From Megascapheus bottae (lineage: Eukaryota > Chordata > Mammalia > Rodentia > Geomyidae), in contig JANJXV010000025.1 in NCBI GenBank assembly GCA_024803745.1, forward strand, positions 18,367,610 through 18,431,609: a DNA stretch of 64,000 nt, read 5' to 3'. The notes under the pieces were generated by a model. It saw only the letters and a list, made by a program, of their open reading frames with translations. It did no database searches and was not told the origin of the DNA. The translations under genes were made by a program, and so were the position numbers. Positions 1 to 10,918 of this stretch are shown here, in pieces. The stretch's first letter is position 1, and the number at the start of each line of letters is the position of its first letter.

Positions 1-455
1 CCTTACTTGTGTCCCCACAGACTTTCCAAGCAGATGAAAGAACATGGGAATATGCCAACAGTCCAGCTGCACCCCCTGGTACATTAACACCAGTCACAAA
101 ATGTCATTGGATCTCCTGGTACAGGGGAGGTGAGGCTGTCACGTGATTTTGTCATTGCATTATAGCTGCTGTCATTAACATTTATCCAACATCAGCACTG
201 TACTTTGCACGGCACAAAGCCTAAAGGACAATTTAAAATCTGCTTTGAAAATGAGTGTCCAGGCTCTCTTATCTGACTGTGTCCTGGCAGGTGGCCCCAG
301 CCTTTAGCCTCACAAGGCCCTCGGAAGCCTCACCTTCCCCCATCCCCTACTTATTTTTCTTCCTTCGCTTTGACAACATCAGATCTTCTCTACTTTTTGT
401 TCCAATCTGAATCTCTTGGCCCTCCACCAGCCTCCTTGGCCAAAATCAGGGCTCA
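1..455. other. Unique non-coding sequence, no feature recognised
   Basis: No recognisable repeat or long ORF. A CCCCACAG at 13-20 looks like a splice acceptor but no donor or conserved frame follows. Confidence 0.5.
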
Positions 456-463
456 AAGAACAG

Positions 464-663
464 GGCTGGGATGTGGCTTAATGGTCAAATGTGTGCCAGG
501 CATGCATAAAGTCTTGGGTTCGATTCCTCAATACCACAGAAACAGAAAAAAGCCAGAAGTAGTGCTGTGGCTCAAGTGGTTGAGCACTAGCCTTGAGCAC
601 AGAGAGGCTCAGGGATAGTACCTAGGCCCTGAGTTCAAGCCCCAGGACTGACCAAAAAAAAAA
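464..663 (+). repeat. Class T SINE
   Basis: Both monomers present, with TTCGATTCC box B in the left one and an A-rich tail. Confidence 0.85.
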
Positions 664-704
664 ATTAAATTAAAGAAAGAAAAAAGAAAAAGACTAGAGT
701 GTGA

Positions 705-795
705 TTACCTTCCTGTTTAGGCTAGCTTTGAATGTGTGACATCCTCAGATCTCAGCCTCCTGTGTAGCTAAGATGACAGGTATAAGCCAGGCCCT
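705..795 (-). repeat. Class S SINE, 7SL head only
   Basis: Only the antisense B1-like head is recognisable. Confidence 0.65.
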
Positions 796-799
796 TTGT

Positions 800-1450
800 T
801 TCATCATGATATTTTGCTATTTTTGCTACTTGTAAATCCTCCTCAACACTGTAAAAACCAAAAAACCAAGAACCACATCACAGTAAATTTTTATCCATGC
901 AGGACTTTGGAACACATAAACCTTAACAAAGGTCCACGGTTACCTAAGAAATTTACAAATATTATATATACACATCAGTTCCTCAAGCAGAAAAAAAAAA
1001 TCCTACCTCCCACTGCCAAATCTTTTACAGCCTCTTGGAGAGATGTGCTGAAGCAGTGTTTCATTAGAGGAGGCCACTTTTTCTGGGAGGAGCCCCTCTC
1101 CTCCCAACAGTTTTTAATTGTTTTTTAACCAATAGGATTTCAGGATGCAAATGAATGCTTCACCTGTGTGATGATTGGCTACTAGCCTTTCATAGTCACC
1201 CCGACCACAAAGCAGGCTGGGTGCTAGGAGGGTGTGACTTGCAAGTCAGGTGTCCAGAGGAAGATAAAAAAGACTGACTTTGCTGGGAGTGAATAATGAG
1301 ATTTGTCTTTATCAGTGAAAATAAGGTCAAGACTAAGCTCAGCTCTCTGTGACTTCCATCTCCTTCTCCCTATAATGTGATCCCTGTCGTAGCAGGCAAG
1401 CTGTAAGTGGCCAAATGTATAAATTAGCCCTTAAAAAAGAAGTAAACAAC
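800..1450. promoter_or_regulatory. Unique stretch with promoter-like motif cluster
   Basis: Within 52 bp are CCAAT (from about 1129), the octamer ATGCAAAT (1145-1152), the E-box CACCTG (1161-1166) and an inverted CCAAT (1174-1178). GATAAAAAAG follows near 1262. No coding exon was found downstream, so function is unproven. Confidence 0.25.
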
Positions 1451-1463
1451 AACAACAAAAAGT

Positions 1464-1699
1464 GCATTAACAGGGAACTCAAGGTTTGTAACCCTAGCTA
1501 CTCAGGAGGCTGAGATCTAAGGATCACAGTTCAAAGCCAGCCCAGGCAGGAAAGTCCATTGAGCTCCAATTAACTTCCAATTAACCACTAAAATGCCAGA
1601 TGTGGAGCTGTGGCTCAAGTAGTAGAGTGTTAGCCTTGAACACAAAAGCTTAGGGACAGAACTGAGTTCAAACCCTGAGTTCAAGCTCCAGACCTGCAT

Positions 1700-1700
<1 letters not shown>
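1464..1700 (+). repeat. Class S SINE
   Basis: Full length; its 3' end runs into a (CA)n tract instead of an A-tail. Confidence 0.8.

Positions 1701-1701
<1 letters not shown>

Positions 1702-1742
<41 letters not shown>
1702..1742 (+). repeat. (CA)n microsatellite
   Basis: About 20 uninterrupted repeats at a SINE 3' end. Confidence 0.95.
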
Positions 1743-1745
<3 letters not shown>

Positions 1746-1759
1746 ACATTAAGTCTTTT

Positions 1760-1949
1760 TTTTGTGTGCCAGTCCTGGGCTTCAGCTCAGGGCATGAGCA
1801 CTGTCATTGGGCTTTCTCAAGGCCACATACTCTACCACTTGAGCCACAGCACCACTTCTGGCTTTTCTTTATGTGGGACTGGGGAATCGAACCTGGGTCT
1901 TCGTGCATGCTAGGCAAGCACTTTACCACTAGGCCAAACTCCCAGCCCC
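1760..1949 (-). repeat. Class T SINE with 14-bp TSD
   Basis: TSD ACATTAAGTCTTTT at 1746-1759 and 1950-1963. Confidence 0.92.
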
Positions 1950-2373
1950 ACATTAAGTCTTTTTAAGGCCACCAGGGATACCTTTTAGCATATACATGGC
2001 ACTCTTCAATAAAGACTCATTTTCTTTATAACTGACCTGAATTTCCATGCCAAGCTGATGGAAAAGTATCTGGAAAATATTCTTCCAAAGTATAACTGAA
2101 AAACTAGAGGGGAAAAAAAACCCGTTATGCTGAATCATAGCTTTGCAACTAGACAGCTAATCAACCTGAGACCCATTTCTCCTGTGAACTATGAGTAACG
2201 TCATAAAGTAATTCACTCTGCAAGGGATGGGACAGCCAACGCCGTGACTCCTCCCCAGGTTTACAGAAACAGGTGCCTTCTTATCCTGGACATGTTCTAG
2301 AACCTCACCAAGCTGATGCCAGAGCTTCACAAAAATGAGGCTCTTGATGAGCAAAATCAAAAAGATAAAAATG

Positions 2374-2598
2374 AAGCCAGGTGCGGGTGGCTCATGCTTT
2401 CTAGTGACCTAGGAAGCTGAGATCTGAGGACTGTGATTAATAGCCAGTGGAAGCAATAAAGCCATTTCATGAGCCTCTTATCTCCAAAGAGCCAGAAGTG
2501 GAATTGTGGCTCAAGTGGTAGAGCTAATAGAGCTCCAGCCTTGAGCAAAAAAAGCCAAGCAGGAGTTCAAACCCTAGTAAACTGGCACTAAAACAAAA
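2374..2598 (+). repeat. Class S SINE
   Basis: Diverged full-length copy. Confidence 0.75.
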
Positions 2599-2719
2599 GG
2601 GAGAGGAAGTCAAGCATGATTCTGAATGTTTTGGCTAAGGCCCTTGAATAAGTAGCAGCAAAGTTCTGCCAAGAACAGCAGTGTCAATTCTTTTCTTTCT
2701 TTTCTTTTCTTTTTCCGTT

Positions 2720-2950
2720 TTTTGTTGTTGATACTGGGGTTTGAACTCAGGGCCTGGTCTTTGTCCCTTAGCTTGTTCACTCAAGGCTAGTGCTCTACCA
2801 CTTGAGCCTCAGCATTACTTCTGGCTTTTGATTGGTTAATTGAAGGTAAGTATTTCATGGAATTTTCTTCCTGGACTCATTTGGAACTATGATTCTAGAT
2901 TTCAGCTTCCTGAGTAGCTAGGGTTAAAGGCAGGATCCATGGTGCCAAAT
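2720..2950 (-). repeat. Class S SINE
   Basis: Full length, diverged; preceded by a CTTTT-rich run. Confidence 0.8.
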
Positions 2951-3279
2951 AACTTAAAAAAAAAAATCTGATGTTACTTTTAGCACTTCTGTCTGGGCTG
3001 AGCTGTCATGAGAGCGCAGAGTCTACTCTGAAAGCACTTGGGCTGGTCACTCAGCCTCACATGGCCTGTTTCTTTGTATAGGAATCAGGCAGGCCCTAAG
3101 ACGTGTGTTGCCTGTGCCAAGTCCATTTGATGAAAATCAATCACAAGATGGAAAGCATTTTTTAAAAGGCATAAAAGAACCAATGGAAGGCATTATTATT
3201 ATTATTGCATCAGTAATTACAGATCCAATATCTAGACTTGAGTGGAGGAGGGGGCACATAAGATGAACTGTAAACAAAG

Positions 3280-3344
<65 letters not shown>

Positions 3345-3770
3345 CCTCGGTGTCAGGAATCAGCTTGACTTAAGGAACAAGCAAGGGGAAAATCACAGAG
3401 CAATAGTATCTGGCAACTGCTCATTGCAGGTCACTTGCACACAAGGTGTTAAGAGTCGGGGAGTTACTCAATCATAAAGCCACATGACAAGCTTGTATAT
3501 CTAGCAGTTTTAAGCCAGGGAAACTAGTTGCTTGGATTTTAAAAAGAAAGAAAAAAAAAGAAAAAGTCTTGCAAAGCTAAGGGGTAAAAGAAGCAAGTTA
3601 TATCCTGAAGGCAAAACAGAAAACAAAACACCAGCAGGCACCCAGGGACAAAAGCCCATGACAAACAGCTCCCTTCAAATCTAAAGGCCGAATGTAGGAC
3701 CATGCCAGGCTCCGGAAGCCAGGACAAGATCTTCATCTAGGCCCCAGTGGCTATGAACAGCTACTCATTT
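2951..3770. other. Mostly unique intergenic sequence
   Basis: Apart from a (GA)n array at 3286-3340, nothing is recognised. Confidence 0.5.
3286..3340 (+). repeat. (GA)n microsatellite
   Basis: About 27 uninterrupted GA units. Confidence 0.95.
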
Positions 3771-3775
3771 TGGTT

Positions 3776-3996
3776 TGGGTGCCAGTACTAGGAATTGAAC
3801 TCAGGATCTTACATTTTCATGTGGCTCTTTTGCTCAAGGCTGGAACTTTGCCACTTGAAGAATCACTTCACTTCCAGCTTTTTACTGCTTCATTGAAGAT
3901 AAGAGTCTTTTGGATTTGTCTGCCCAGGAAGGCTTTGAACTATGATCCTCAGATCTCAGCCACTTGAGAAGCTGGGATTATAGGCAAGAGCAACTG
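3776..3996 (-). repeat. Class S SINE
   Basis: Full length. Confidence 0.8.
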
Positions 3997-4027
3997 ATTA
4001 AAAAAATAATTGTTTTATTGTTATTTT

Positions 4028-4228
4028 TTTTATTATTGCAAGTTCTGGAGCTTGAACTCAGGGCCTTGGCACTGTCCCTGAGCTTCTTTGTGCTCAAGGC
4101 TAGCATTCTACCACCTGAGCCACAGCACCACTTCCAGCTTTTTCTGTGTGTATAGTACTGAGGAAGCAAATCCAGGGCTTTGTGCATGCCAGGCCAGCAC
4201 TCTACCACTAAGTCACATTCCCAGCCTA
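4028..4228 (-). repeat. Class T SINE
   Basis: Both monomers present; poly(T) at left is its A-tail. Confidence 0.85.
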
Positions 4229-4844
4229 ATGGTTGGATTTTTAGGGTCTTATTTGAAAAACATCCACATCCTAAATAGCATAGTATTTAGTTTATTCTCT
4301 GTAGACTCATCAAAGACTGAGTAGATCCTGGGTTCTAAGGCAGTAGAGAGAGGCTGGTATTTAAATTCTCCACCAGCCCCTTCAGGCAAGGAAGCACCTA
4401 CACATAGTGCACAGGCAGGCAGCCACTGCCTTTTAAAAAGAATGATTCTGTTTCCATTATCCTTTAATGCTGTAGTCAATGTTGAACGATAATAAGAAAC
4501 TGGTGGGGGAGGTGCAGCCAAATCACGGGCACACACAAAATGCTATTATAAACTTTTGTGAATAGAAATGGATTCTTCAAATGAAGATGCTAAGGTTGGC
4601 ATCTTAGAGGCCACCTGAAGAAAAATAAATAAGAGTCAGATTTATCTCTTCCCGCAGCTGAACTAGTCACCGAGTTGAGCTGGCTACCACCATAGGAGCT
4701 GACTAATCCTCTGGGAATGAGTATGCAGTCTCGTTGTGGAGCAAAGAGGGGGCTTGAACTCACAAGGTGGTGAAGTGGAGGCTAAGGGGTCTTCATGTTT
4801 GACAGGGGAAAATTGAAGAGGACAAAGGAATAAGAATACTAAAA
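4229..4844. other. Unique intergenic sequence, no feature recognised
   Basis: No repeat, exon or motif cluster stands out on either strand. Confidence 0.5.
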
Positions 4845-5077
4845 AGGCCAGGCCCTGGTGGCTCCTGGCTGTCATCCAAGCTACTCAGGAGGCTGAGATC
4901 TGAGGATCAAGTTTCAAAACCAGCCCGGGCAGAAAATTCCCTGAGACTTTTTATCTCCAAACTAAGTACCAAAAAGTCAAAAGTGGAGCGGTGGGCTCAA
5001 AGGGTAGAGTGCTAGCCTTGAGCAGAAAAGCTCAGGGACAGTGCCTAAGCGCTTAGTTGAAGCTCTAGGACTGACTT
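4845..5077 (+). repeat. Class S SINE
   Basis: Full length. Confidence 0.85.
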
Positions 5078-5095
5078 TAGCTAAAGCCACCTAGG

Positions 5096-5281
5096 TTTTT
5101 GTTGTTTTTGCCAGTCCTGGGGCTTGAATTCAGGGCATGGTCACTGTCCTTGAGCTCTCTTAAGGCTCTACCACTTGAGCCACCACTTCTGGCTTTGTCT
5201 GTGTATGTGGTACCAAGGAATCAAACCCAGGGCTTTGTGCATGCTAGATAAGCTCTCTATTGCTAGGCCACACTCCTGGCC
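5096..5281 (-). repeat. Class T SINE
   Basis: Both monomers, small internal deletions. Confidence 0.85.
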
Positions 5282-5745
5282 CTCTGCTGGGGTTTTATCT
5301 TTCCTTTGCTTTCCTTTCTTTTATCTTTCCTCAGTCACAACCTCCTGCATGGCTACTCCCCACCTAACATGCCATTTCTCCTCCCTGACGGCAATGACAG
5401 CATGTTTAGAGTCTCTGTTGTCTGCTTGGCAATTGCTTCTCCCACCTGTAGGGCCACATCTACTTTCCTGTGCTACTACTTAGCATATGGCCTTTCTGAT
5501 TATTCAAAATTTCCATCATGCTGAGAGTCCCCTTCTAGTCTGCCACCCATCTCATCTTAAGTTTCTGTATGCTTCTTTAGACCCTGGAACACAATAGCTG
5601 CTCATTAAATAGTAGTTCAAGTGGGAAGGGCAAGACAAGGACATTTGTCACAGATTTCCAAAGAGTCCAGCCTGCACTGAGGCCACACTTCTTAAACCGA
5701 CAGGTATTCATCCTACTGTGACTTCAACTCAACTACTACATCAAG
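5282..5745. other. Unique sequence, possible ancient MIR/L2 remnant
   Basis: A stretch near 5575-5620 (CTGGAACACAATAG then CTCATTAAATAG) resembles the MIR/L2 end consensus. The rest is unrecognised. Confidence 0.3.
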
Positions 5746-5757
5746 AATTCAAGAGCC

Positions 5758-5956
5758 ATGGGGCCAGGAGTTTGGCCTAGTGGTAGAGTGCTTGCCTAGC
5801 ATGCACAAAGACCCGGGTTTGATTCCTCGGTACCACATACATAGAAAAAAGCTGGAAGTGGTGCTGAGGCTCAAGTGGTAGAGCACTAGCCTTGAGAAAG
5901 TCCAAGGACAGTGCTCAGGCCCTGAGCCCAAGCCCAAGACTGGCAAAAAAAAAAAA
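5758..5956 (+). repeat. Class T SINE with 12-bp TSD
   Basis: TSD AATTCAAGAGCC at 5746-5757 and 5957-5968. Confidence 0.93.
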
Positions 5957-6066
5957 AATTCAAGAGCCTTACTGGAATTCCCACCTGAAGTTGACGCAGA
6001 AACTTTCAGCAAGATGCCCACTTCTGACTCCGTTAGGTCCAGGGTGATAATAGTTTCATGATTCTG

Positions 6067-6258
6067 GGGCTGGGAGTTTGGCCTAGTGGTAACATGCTTG
6101 CCTAGCATGCACGAAGACCTGGGTTCAATTCCTCAATACCACATACATAGAAAAAAAGCCAAAAATGGTGCTGAGGCTCAAGGGTGGAGCTCTAGCCTTG
6201 AGAAAGTCCAAGGACAGTGCTCAGGCCCTGAGCTCAAGCCCAGGACTGGCAAAAAAAA
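6067..6258 (+). repeat. Class T SINE, young reference copy with 18-bp TSD
   Basis: TSD AATAGTTTCATGATTCTG at 6049-6066 and 6259-6276 is perfect. The left monomer is ID-like, with box A around CTAGTGGTAAC and box B GGTTCAATTCC. A short CACATACATAGAAAAA linker follows, then the right monomer with TCAAG...TCTAGCCTTGAG and the ending CAGGACTGGC plus A-tail. This is the architecture of IDL-Geo of geomyoid rodents; the family name is from memory of its description, not a search. Confidence 0.93.
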
Positions 6259-6411
6259 AATAGTTTCATGATTCTGAGTCTCAAATCACTAAAGTGAGGA
6301 GGACAGGCTCTGGTCATAGCAAAGCGAAAGAACATCAATGAACTCCTGCCCTGCCCCACCTTGCAGGCAGACACACAGAACCCACATGATAAACTCCAGG
6401 GGAATTTGTAT

Positions 6412-6647
6412 GTGTGTGCACCAATACTGGGGCTTGAACTCAGGGCCTGGGCACTGTCCCTAAGCTTTTCTGCTCAAGAACAGCACTCTATCACTTGAGC
6501 CTCTGCTTCACTCCTGGCTTTTCTGGTGGTTAGTCAGAGATAAAGTATCTTATGGGCTTTCCTCCCAGGCTGGCTTTGAAACAGGATCCTTGGATCTTTG
6601 CCCACTGTGTCACTAGGATTACAGACATGAGCCACTGACACTTGCCT
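6412..6647 (-). repeat. Class S SINE
   Basis: Full length. Confidence 0.85.
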
Positions 6648-6845
6648 CCCAGGTCAGTTTTGAACCAATGTGCCCTAATAACTGGTGGAATTGGGTGTCT
6701 GCTTTCAGGCCGTGTGTGCATACCAATTTTTGTGTTGCTTGTTTAGGCAGATCATGAAGCATTATTGTCGGGGAGGAGCTGGTTGTGAGTGCCAAATTCC
6801 TATTAGCCATTTGGAACAGGAAAAGTATCTAGGGCATCTATCCTG

Positions 6846-7034
6846 TGGCTTTGAACTCAGGGCCTGGGCACTCTACCACTTGAGCCATAGCTCGACTTCT
6901 GCCTTTTTTTGGTGATTAATTGAGAAACAGGAGTCTCATGGTCTTTTCTGTCCAGGCTGGCTTTGATCTATGATCCTCAGATCTCAGCCTCCTGAGTGGC
7001 TAGGATGACTGATGTGAGCCACTGACACCAGGCA
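6846..7034 (-). repeat. Class S SINE, partly deleted
   Basis: Right monomer shortened by an internal deletion; linker and head intact. Confidence 0.8.
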
Positions 7035-7229
7035 GCCGTGGACAGTCCACTGCATTATATTCTAGGAGCTGGCCATCTCTGCCTTGAACTGGGCCTTGGT
7101 GGTGAGGGCCTTGCACGTAAGCCTGCCTCCTCCTCAGGAGAAATCCTGGGATAATCATGGAAATTGTCCTGGATCCTTCCAGCCATGGTTTGTCTCTCTT
7201 TCTTTTCTTTCTTCCTTCCCTCCTTCCTT

Positions 7230-7424
7230 CCTTTTCTTTCTTCCAGTCTTGGGGCTTGAACTCAGGGTTTAGGTTTTGTCCCTGCACTTTTGCTCAAGGC
7301 TAGCACTCTACTACTTGAACCATGACACCACTTCCAGCTTTTTCTGTTCATGTGGTACTGAGGGATTGAACCCAGGGCTTCAGGCATGCGAGGCAAGCAC
7401 TCTACGACTGAGCCACATTCCCAG
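7230..7424 (-). repeat. Class T SINE
   Basis: A CTTT/CCTT-rich run at 7197-7243 occupies its A-tail position. Confidence 0.85.
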
Positions 7425-7599
7425 CATTAATTCTTGTTTCCTTGCCATGTTTGAGCTCAGTCTAAATAAACCTTGCACAGCAGCTGGCTGGACAAGTTTA
7501 ATGCTTGGGTTTTCCTGTGTGGTCCTACTGTACTGTTAATACCTTGTTCTTCAGAATGGGGGAAAGGCTGGGTTAGACCCTTAGACATGTGTGGAAGTC

Positions 7600-7836
7600 T
7601 GTGGGCATTCAGTGGCTGACACCTGTTGTCCCAGCTACTCAGGAGGCTAACATCTAGAGGATCGTGGTTTGAGGCTAGCTCAAACAGAAAAAACAAGTCC
7701 AAGAGACTCTGTCTCCAAAAATAGCAAGAAAGTGGTAGGGTGCTGGAATTATGGGTCAGATAGTACAGCCAGCCATAAACAAGCAAGCAAACAAGCACAC
7801 AAGGCCCTGAGTTCAAATCCTAGCACTGGCAAAAAT
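7600..7836 (+). repeat. Class S SINE, diverged
   Basis: Right monomer disturbed by a CAAG/CAAA-rich run. Confidence 0.75.
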
Positions 7837-7928
7837 AAGATCTGCCTATCACCCTTAGCAACTATAGCATAGTCTGTAAACATAGTTTTGTCTTTCTTTT
7901 CTCTGGTTCTGAACTTAAAAGAACAAGA

Positions 7929-8158
7929 GAAAGGGTGGCTCACACCTCTAATCCTAGCCCAGGGGGGGTGAGAGTTGAGGATCATATTTCAAAACTAGCC
8001 CAGAGAGTAAAAAATTTCATGACACTCTCATTTCCAGCAGCTTAAAAAAGCCAGAAGCGGAGCTGTGGCTGAAGTGGTAGAGCAATAACCTTGAGCAGAA
8101 AAGCTAAAGGACAGATCCCAGATCCTAAGTTCAAGCCCCAGGACCAGCAACAACAAAA
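7929..8158 (+). repeat. Class S SINE
   Basis: Full length, diverged head. Confidence 0.8.
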
Positions 8159-8169
8159 GATGACTTGAG

Positions 8170-8360
8170 AGGCTGGGAGTATGGCCTAGTGGTAGAGTGC
8201 TTGTCTAGCATGCCTAAAACCCTGGGTTCAATTCTTCATTACCAAATACACTGGGGAAAAAAATGGAAATGTTGCTGTGGCTCAAGTGGTAGAGCACTAG
8301 CCTTGAGAAAGCTCAAGGTCAGTACCCAGGCCCTGAGTTCAAGCCCCAATACTGGAAAAA
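8170..8360 (+). repeat. Class T SINE
   Basis: Both monomers present. Confidence 0.88.
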
Positions 8361-8559
8361 AGATCAATGATCCACTTCATACTTCTTCTGCCAAGAGAGG
8401 GCAAGCCTGACAAGGCGGGGGAGAGGGAAAGCAGTTGCATGATGTGAGCATGGACTAAATTGTCGCTCGATTTGCAGCATAGTTTATGCCAATCATGATG
8501 AGTTACAAAATATGTGGCATATTTTAGATATATTAATTAAACTTTTATCCTTTAATTTT

Positions 8560-8797
8560 TATTTTGTGTTGATACTGGGGCTTGAACTCAAGGCCTTGTG
8601 CACTTTCCCTTGGTTTTATCACTCAAGGCTGGTGCTCCACCACTTGAGCCACAGCTTCACTTCCACCCTTTTGGTGGTTAATTGGAGATAAAGAGTCTGG
8701 CAGACTTTTCTGCCCAGGCTGGCTTTGAACCTTGGTTCTCAGATCTCAGCCTCCTGAGTAGCTGGGATTATAAACATGAACCATTGGTACCAGCCTC
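8560..8797 (-). repeat. Class S SINE
   Basis: Full length, well preserved. Confidence 0.88.
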
Positions 8798-8814
8798 CAT
8801 CCTTTGGTAATGGA

Positions 8815-9190
8815 GGAAGTTACATTTTGCCACAGCAATTCTACTCCAAGCTAGAGCTCCAATAGAAAAAAAAATATATATCCAGACAAAAATAGTTTAT
8901 ACCAGTATTATGCATAAGCGCTAAAATGTGGAAAAAATCCAAATGTCTTCATCTGAGGAATGAATGGGCAAACAATACATGATTTATCGATAAGATGGAA
9001 TGTTATTCAGCCATTTCAAAAAATGAAGTTCTGACATGTGAAAGGGTATCAATGTAGGTGAATTAATGCACCTTCTATCTGGCAAATATCATGTAACCTT
9101 TTTATTAATTACAATAAAAAATATTTTTAAAAAATGAAGTTCTGCTACCTAACAAGATTTGGATAAACTTTGAAAGCATTATATTCAAGA
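8815..9190 (+). mobile_element. Old L1 3'-end fragment, interrupted
   Basis: Includes the L1 ORF2 end signature GATGGAATGTTATTCAGCC and flanks. It is split by a second, shorter L1 tail at 9034-9128 and resumes at 9145. Non-coding relic. Confidence 0.75.
9034..9128 (+). mobile_element. 95-bp L1 3' tail nested in older L1, 16-bp TSD
   Basis: TSD AAAAAATGAAGTTCTG at 9018-9033 and 9129-9144. The insert ends in the L1 3' terminus TTAATTACAATAAAA. Confidence 0.9.
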
Positions 9191-9360
9191 CTGGGGAAGG
9201 AACAGTTCGAAAAGAGCTTGCCTAGCAAGAACTAGGCTCTCAGTTCAACCCTTAGCCCTAAATAAAAGCAACAAAGTATAAACTGAACTCTTAAAGGAGA
9301 AACTTTTTAAAAAGGAAGGAAAGAGAGAAAAGAGGAAGGAGGGAAAGAAGAGGGGGGGAG

Positions 9361-9574
9361 GGCTGGGAGTTTGGCCTAGTGGTAGAGTACTTGCCTAGCA
9401 TACACAAAGATCCAGGTTTGATTCCTTGGTACCACATACATAGAAAAAGCCAGAAGTGGTGCTGTAGCTCAAGTGATAGAGCTCTACCTTTTTGTGTGGG
9501 GGGGTGGGGGGGAGGCTACGGGCAATGCTCAGGCCCTGAGTTCAAACCCCAGGACTGGAAAAAAAAAAAAAAGG
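9361..9574 (+). repeat. Class T SINE
   Basis: Contains a [13 protein letters not shown] insertion at 9498-9516 in the right monomer. Confidence 0.85.
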
Positions 9575-9601
9575 TGTGTAGAGGGGGAGAAAAACAGAGG
9601 G

Positions 9602-9835
9602 CTGGGTGCCCTTGGCTCATGCCTATAATCCTAGCTACTCAGGAGGCTGAAATCTGAGGACTGCAGTTAGAAGCCAGCCTGAGCAGCAAAGTCTGTGAGA
9701 CTCTAATCTACAATTAATCACCAAAAAAGCCGGAAGTGATGCTGTAGCTCAAGTGGTAGAGCACTAGTCGAGCAAAAAGGAGCTTAGGGACAGCACCAAG
9801 TACAGAGTTCAAGTCCCAGGACCTGAAAAAAAAAA
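9602..9835 (+). repeat. Class S SINE
   Basis: Full length. Confidence 0.87.
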
Positions 9836-9845
9836 GAGCTAGAAA

Positions 9846-9949
9846 CCAAGACATGAGAAAGGGTATCAATGTACGTGAATTAATGTACCTTCTATCTGGC
9901 AAATACAATGTAACCCTTCTATTAATTACAATAAAAATATATGAAAAAA
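9846..9949 (+). mobile_element. Ultra-short L1 3' tail with TSD
   Basis: Starts CCAAGACATG and ends TTAATTACAATAAAA. Likely TSD AGCTAGAAA at 9837-9845 and 9950-9958. Confidence 0.8.
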
Positions 9950-9957
9950 AGCTAGAA

Positions 9958-10190
9958 ATTAGTGGTTCACACCTGTAATCCTAGCTATTCAGGAGGCTGA
10001 AACTGAGGATTGAGGTTCAAAGCCAGGCCTGGACAGAAAAGTCCGTAAGATTCAAATATCCAATAAACTACTCAGAAAAATCCAGAAGTGACGCTGTGGC
10101 TCAAGTGCTAGATCACTAGCCTTGAGTACAAAGTGGCTCAGAGACAGCACCCAGTCCCTGAGTTCAAGCCCCAGGACTGGCAAAAATTTT
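9958..10190 (+). repeat. Class S SINE
   Basis: Full length. Confidence 0.85.
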
Positions 10191-10210
10191 TTAAAAAGAT
10201 CCAGTTACTG

Positions 10211-10404
10211 GGGCCGGGAGTTTGGCCTAGTAGTAGAGTGCTTGCCTAGCATGCATGAAGACCCGGGTTCAATTCCTTGGTACCACATACATAGAAAAAA
10301 GCCGGAAGTGGTGCTGAGGCTCAAGTGGTAGAGCTCTAGCCTTGAGAAAGTCCAAGGACAGTGCTCAGGCCCTGAGCTCAAGCCCAGGACTGGCAAAAAC
10401 AAAC
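10211..10404 (+). repeat. Class T SINE with 18-bp TSD
   Basis: TSD AAAAAGATCCAGTTACTG at 10193-10210 and 10405-10422. Confidence 0.94.
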
Positions 10405-10421
10405 AAAAAGATCCAGTTACT

Positions 10422-10467
10422 GGTGTGTGCACACACGCGCGTGCACACACATACACACACACACACA
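10422..10467. repeat. Mixed GT/CA/CG alternating tract
   Basis: Alternating purine-pyrimidine run including CGCGCGTG, a Z-DNA-prone type. Confidence 0.85.
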
Positions 10468-10579
10468 GTAAAATAACCTAACTCAAGATATGAAGGAATA
10501 TGTAGGCTTGCAGTGTTTCTCTTACTTGTGGTAAAAATCACTACACACCTGCTAATGAGAAGATAGTTTTCAAGTGATT

Positions 10580-10785
10580 TTCTTTCTTTTTGACCAGTAC
10601 TAGGGCTTGAAACCAGGGCCTGAAATCAGAGCCTGAACTTCTTCACTCAAGGCTGGCTCTCTACAGTATGAACCACAGTGTCACTTCCACCTTTTGCTAG
10701 CTAACAGACTTTTCTGCCCAGGGTGGCTTTGGACAGAGATCCTTAGATTTCAACCTCCTGAGTAGGTAGGATTACAGTGTGTGCC
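10580..10785 (-). repeat. Class S SINE, linker deleted
   Basis: Right monomer and head are present with a shortened linker. Confidence 0.75.
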
Positions 10786-10806
10786 AGAGGAGCTCAGGAG
10801 CCCAGA

Positions 10807-10918
10807 CTACACACACACACACACACGTATACATATGTGTCATAGACTATATATGTGTGTGTATATGCATATATACATACAGACATATATAGAGAGATAT
10901 ATAGATATATTGAGAGAG
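10807..10918. repeat. (CA)n then TATATG/TAGA-rich simple repeat
   Basis: CA array at 10808-10826, then an AT-rich alternating tract. Confidence 0.85.

Noticed and set aside
1..60. Possible exon border at the window start (CCCCACAG)
   Set aside because: No conserved frame or donor follows, and no neighbouring gene product is recognisable.
5575..5620. MIR/L2 remnants here, at about 21260 and at about 38990
   Set aside because: Similarity is by eye only and short; too weak to list as separate elements without a search.
5758..5840. tRNA genes, because A and B boxes are intact
   Set aside because: Each lies in the left monomer of a class T SINE with TSDs and A-tail; no cloverleaf tRNA gene was recognised.
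5750..6271. Recurrent ORFs of 60-120 codons with phrases such as [24 protein letters not shown] on many strands and positions
   Set aside because: These are translations of class T and class S SINEs, not a protein family.
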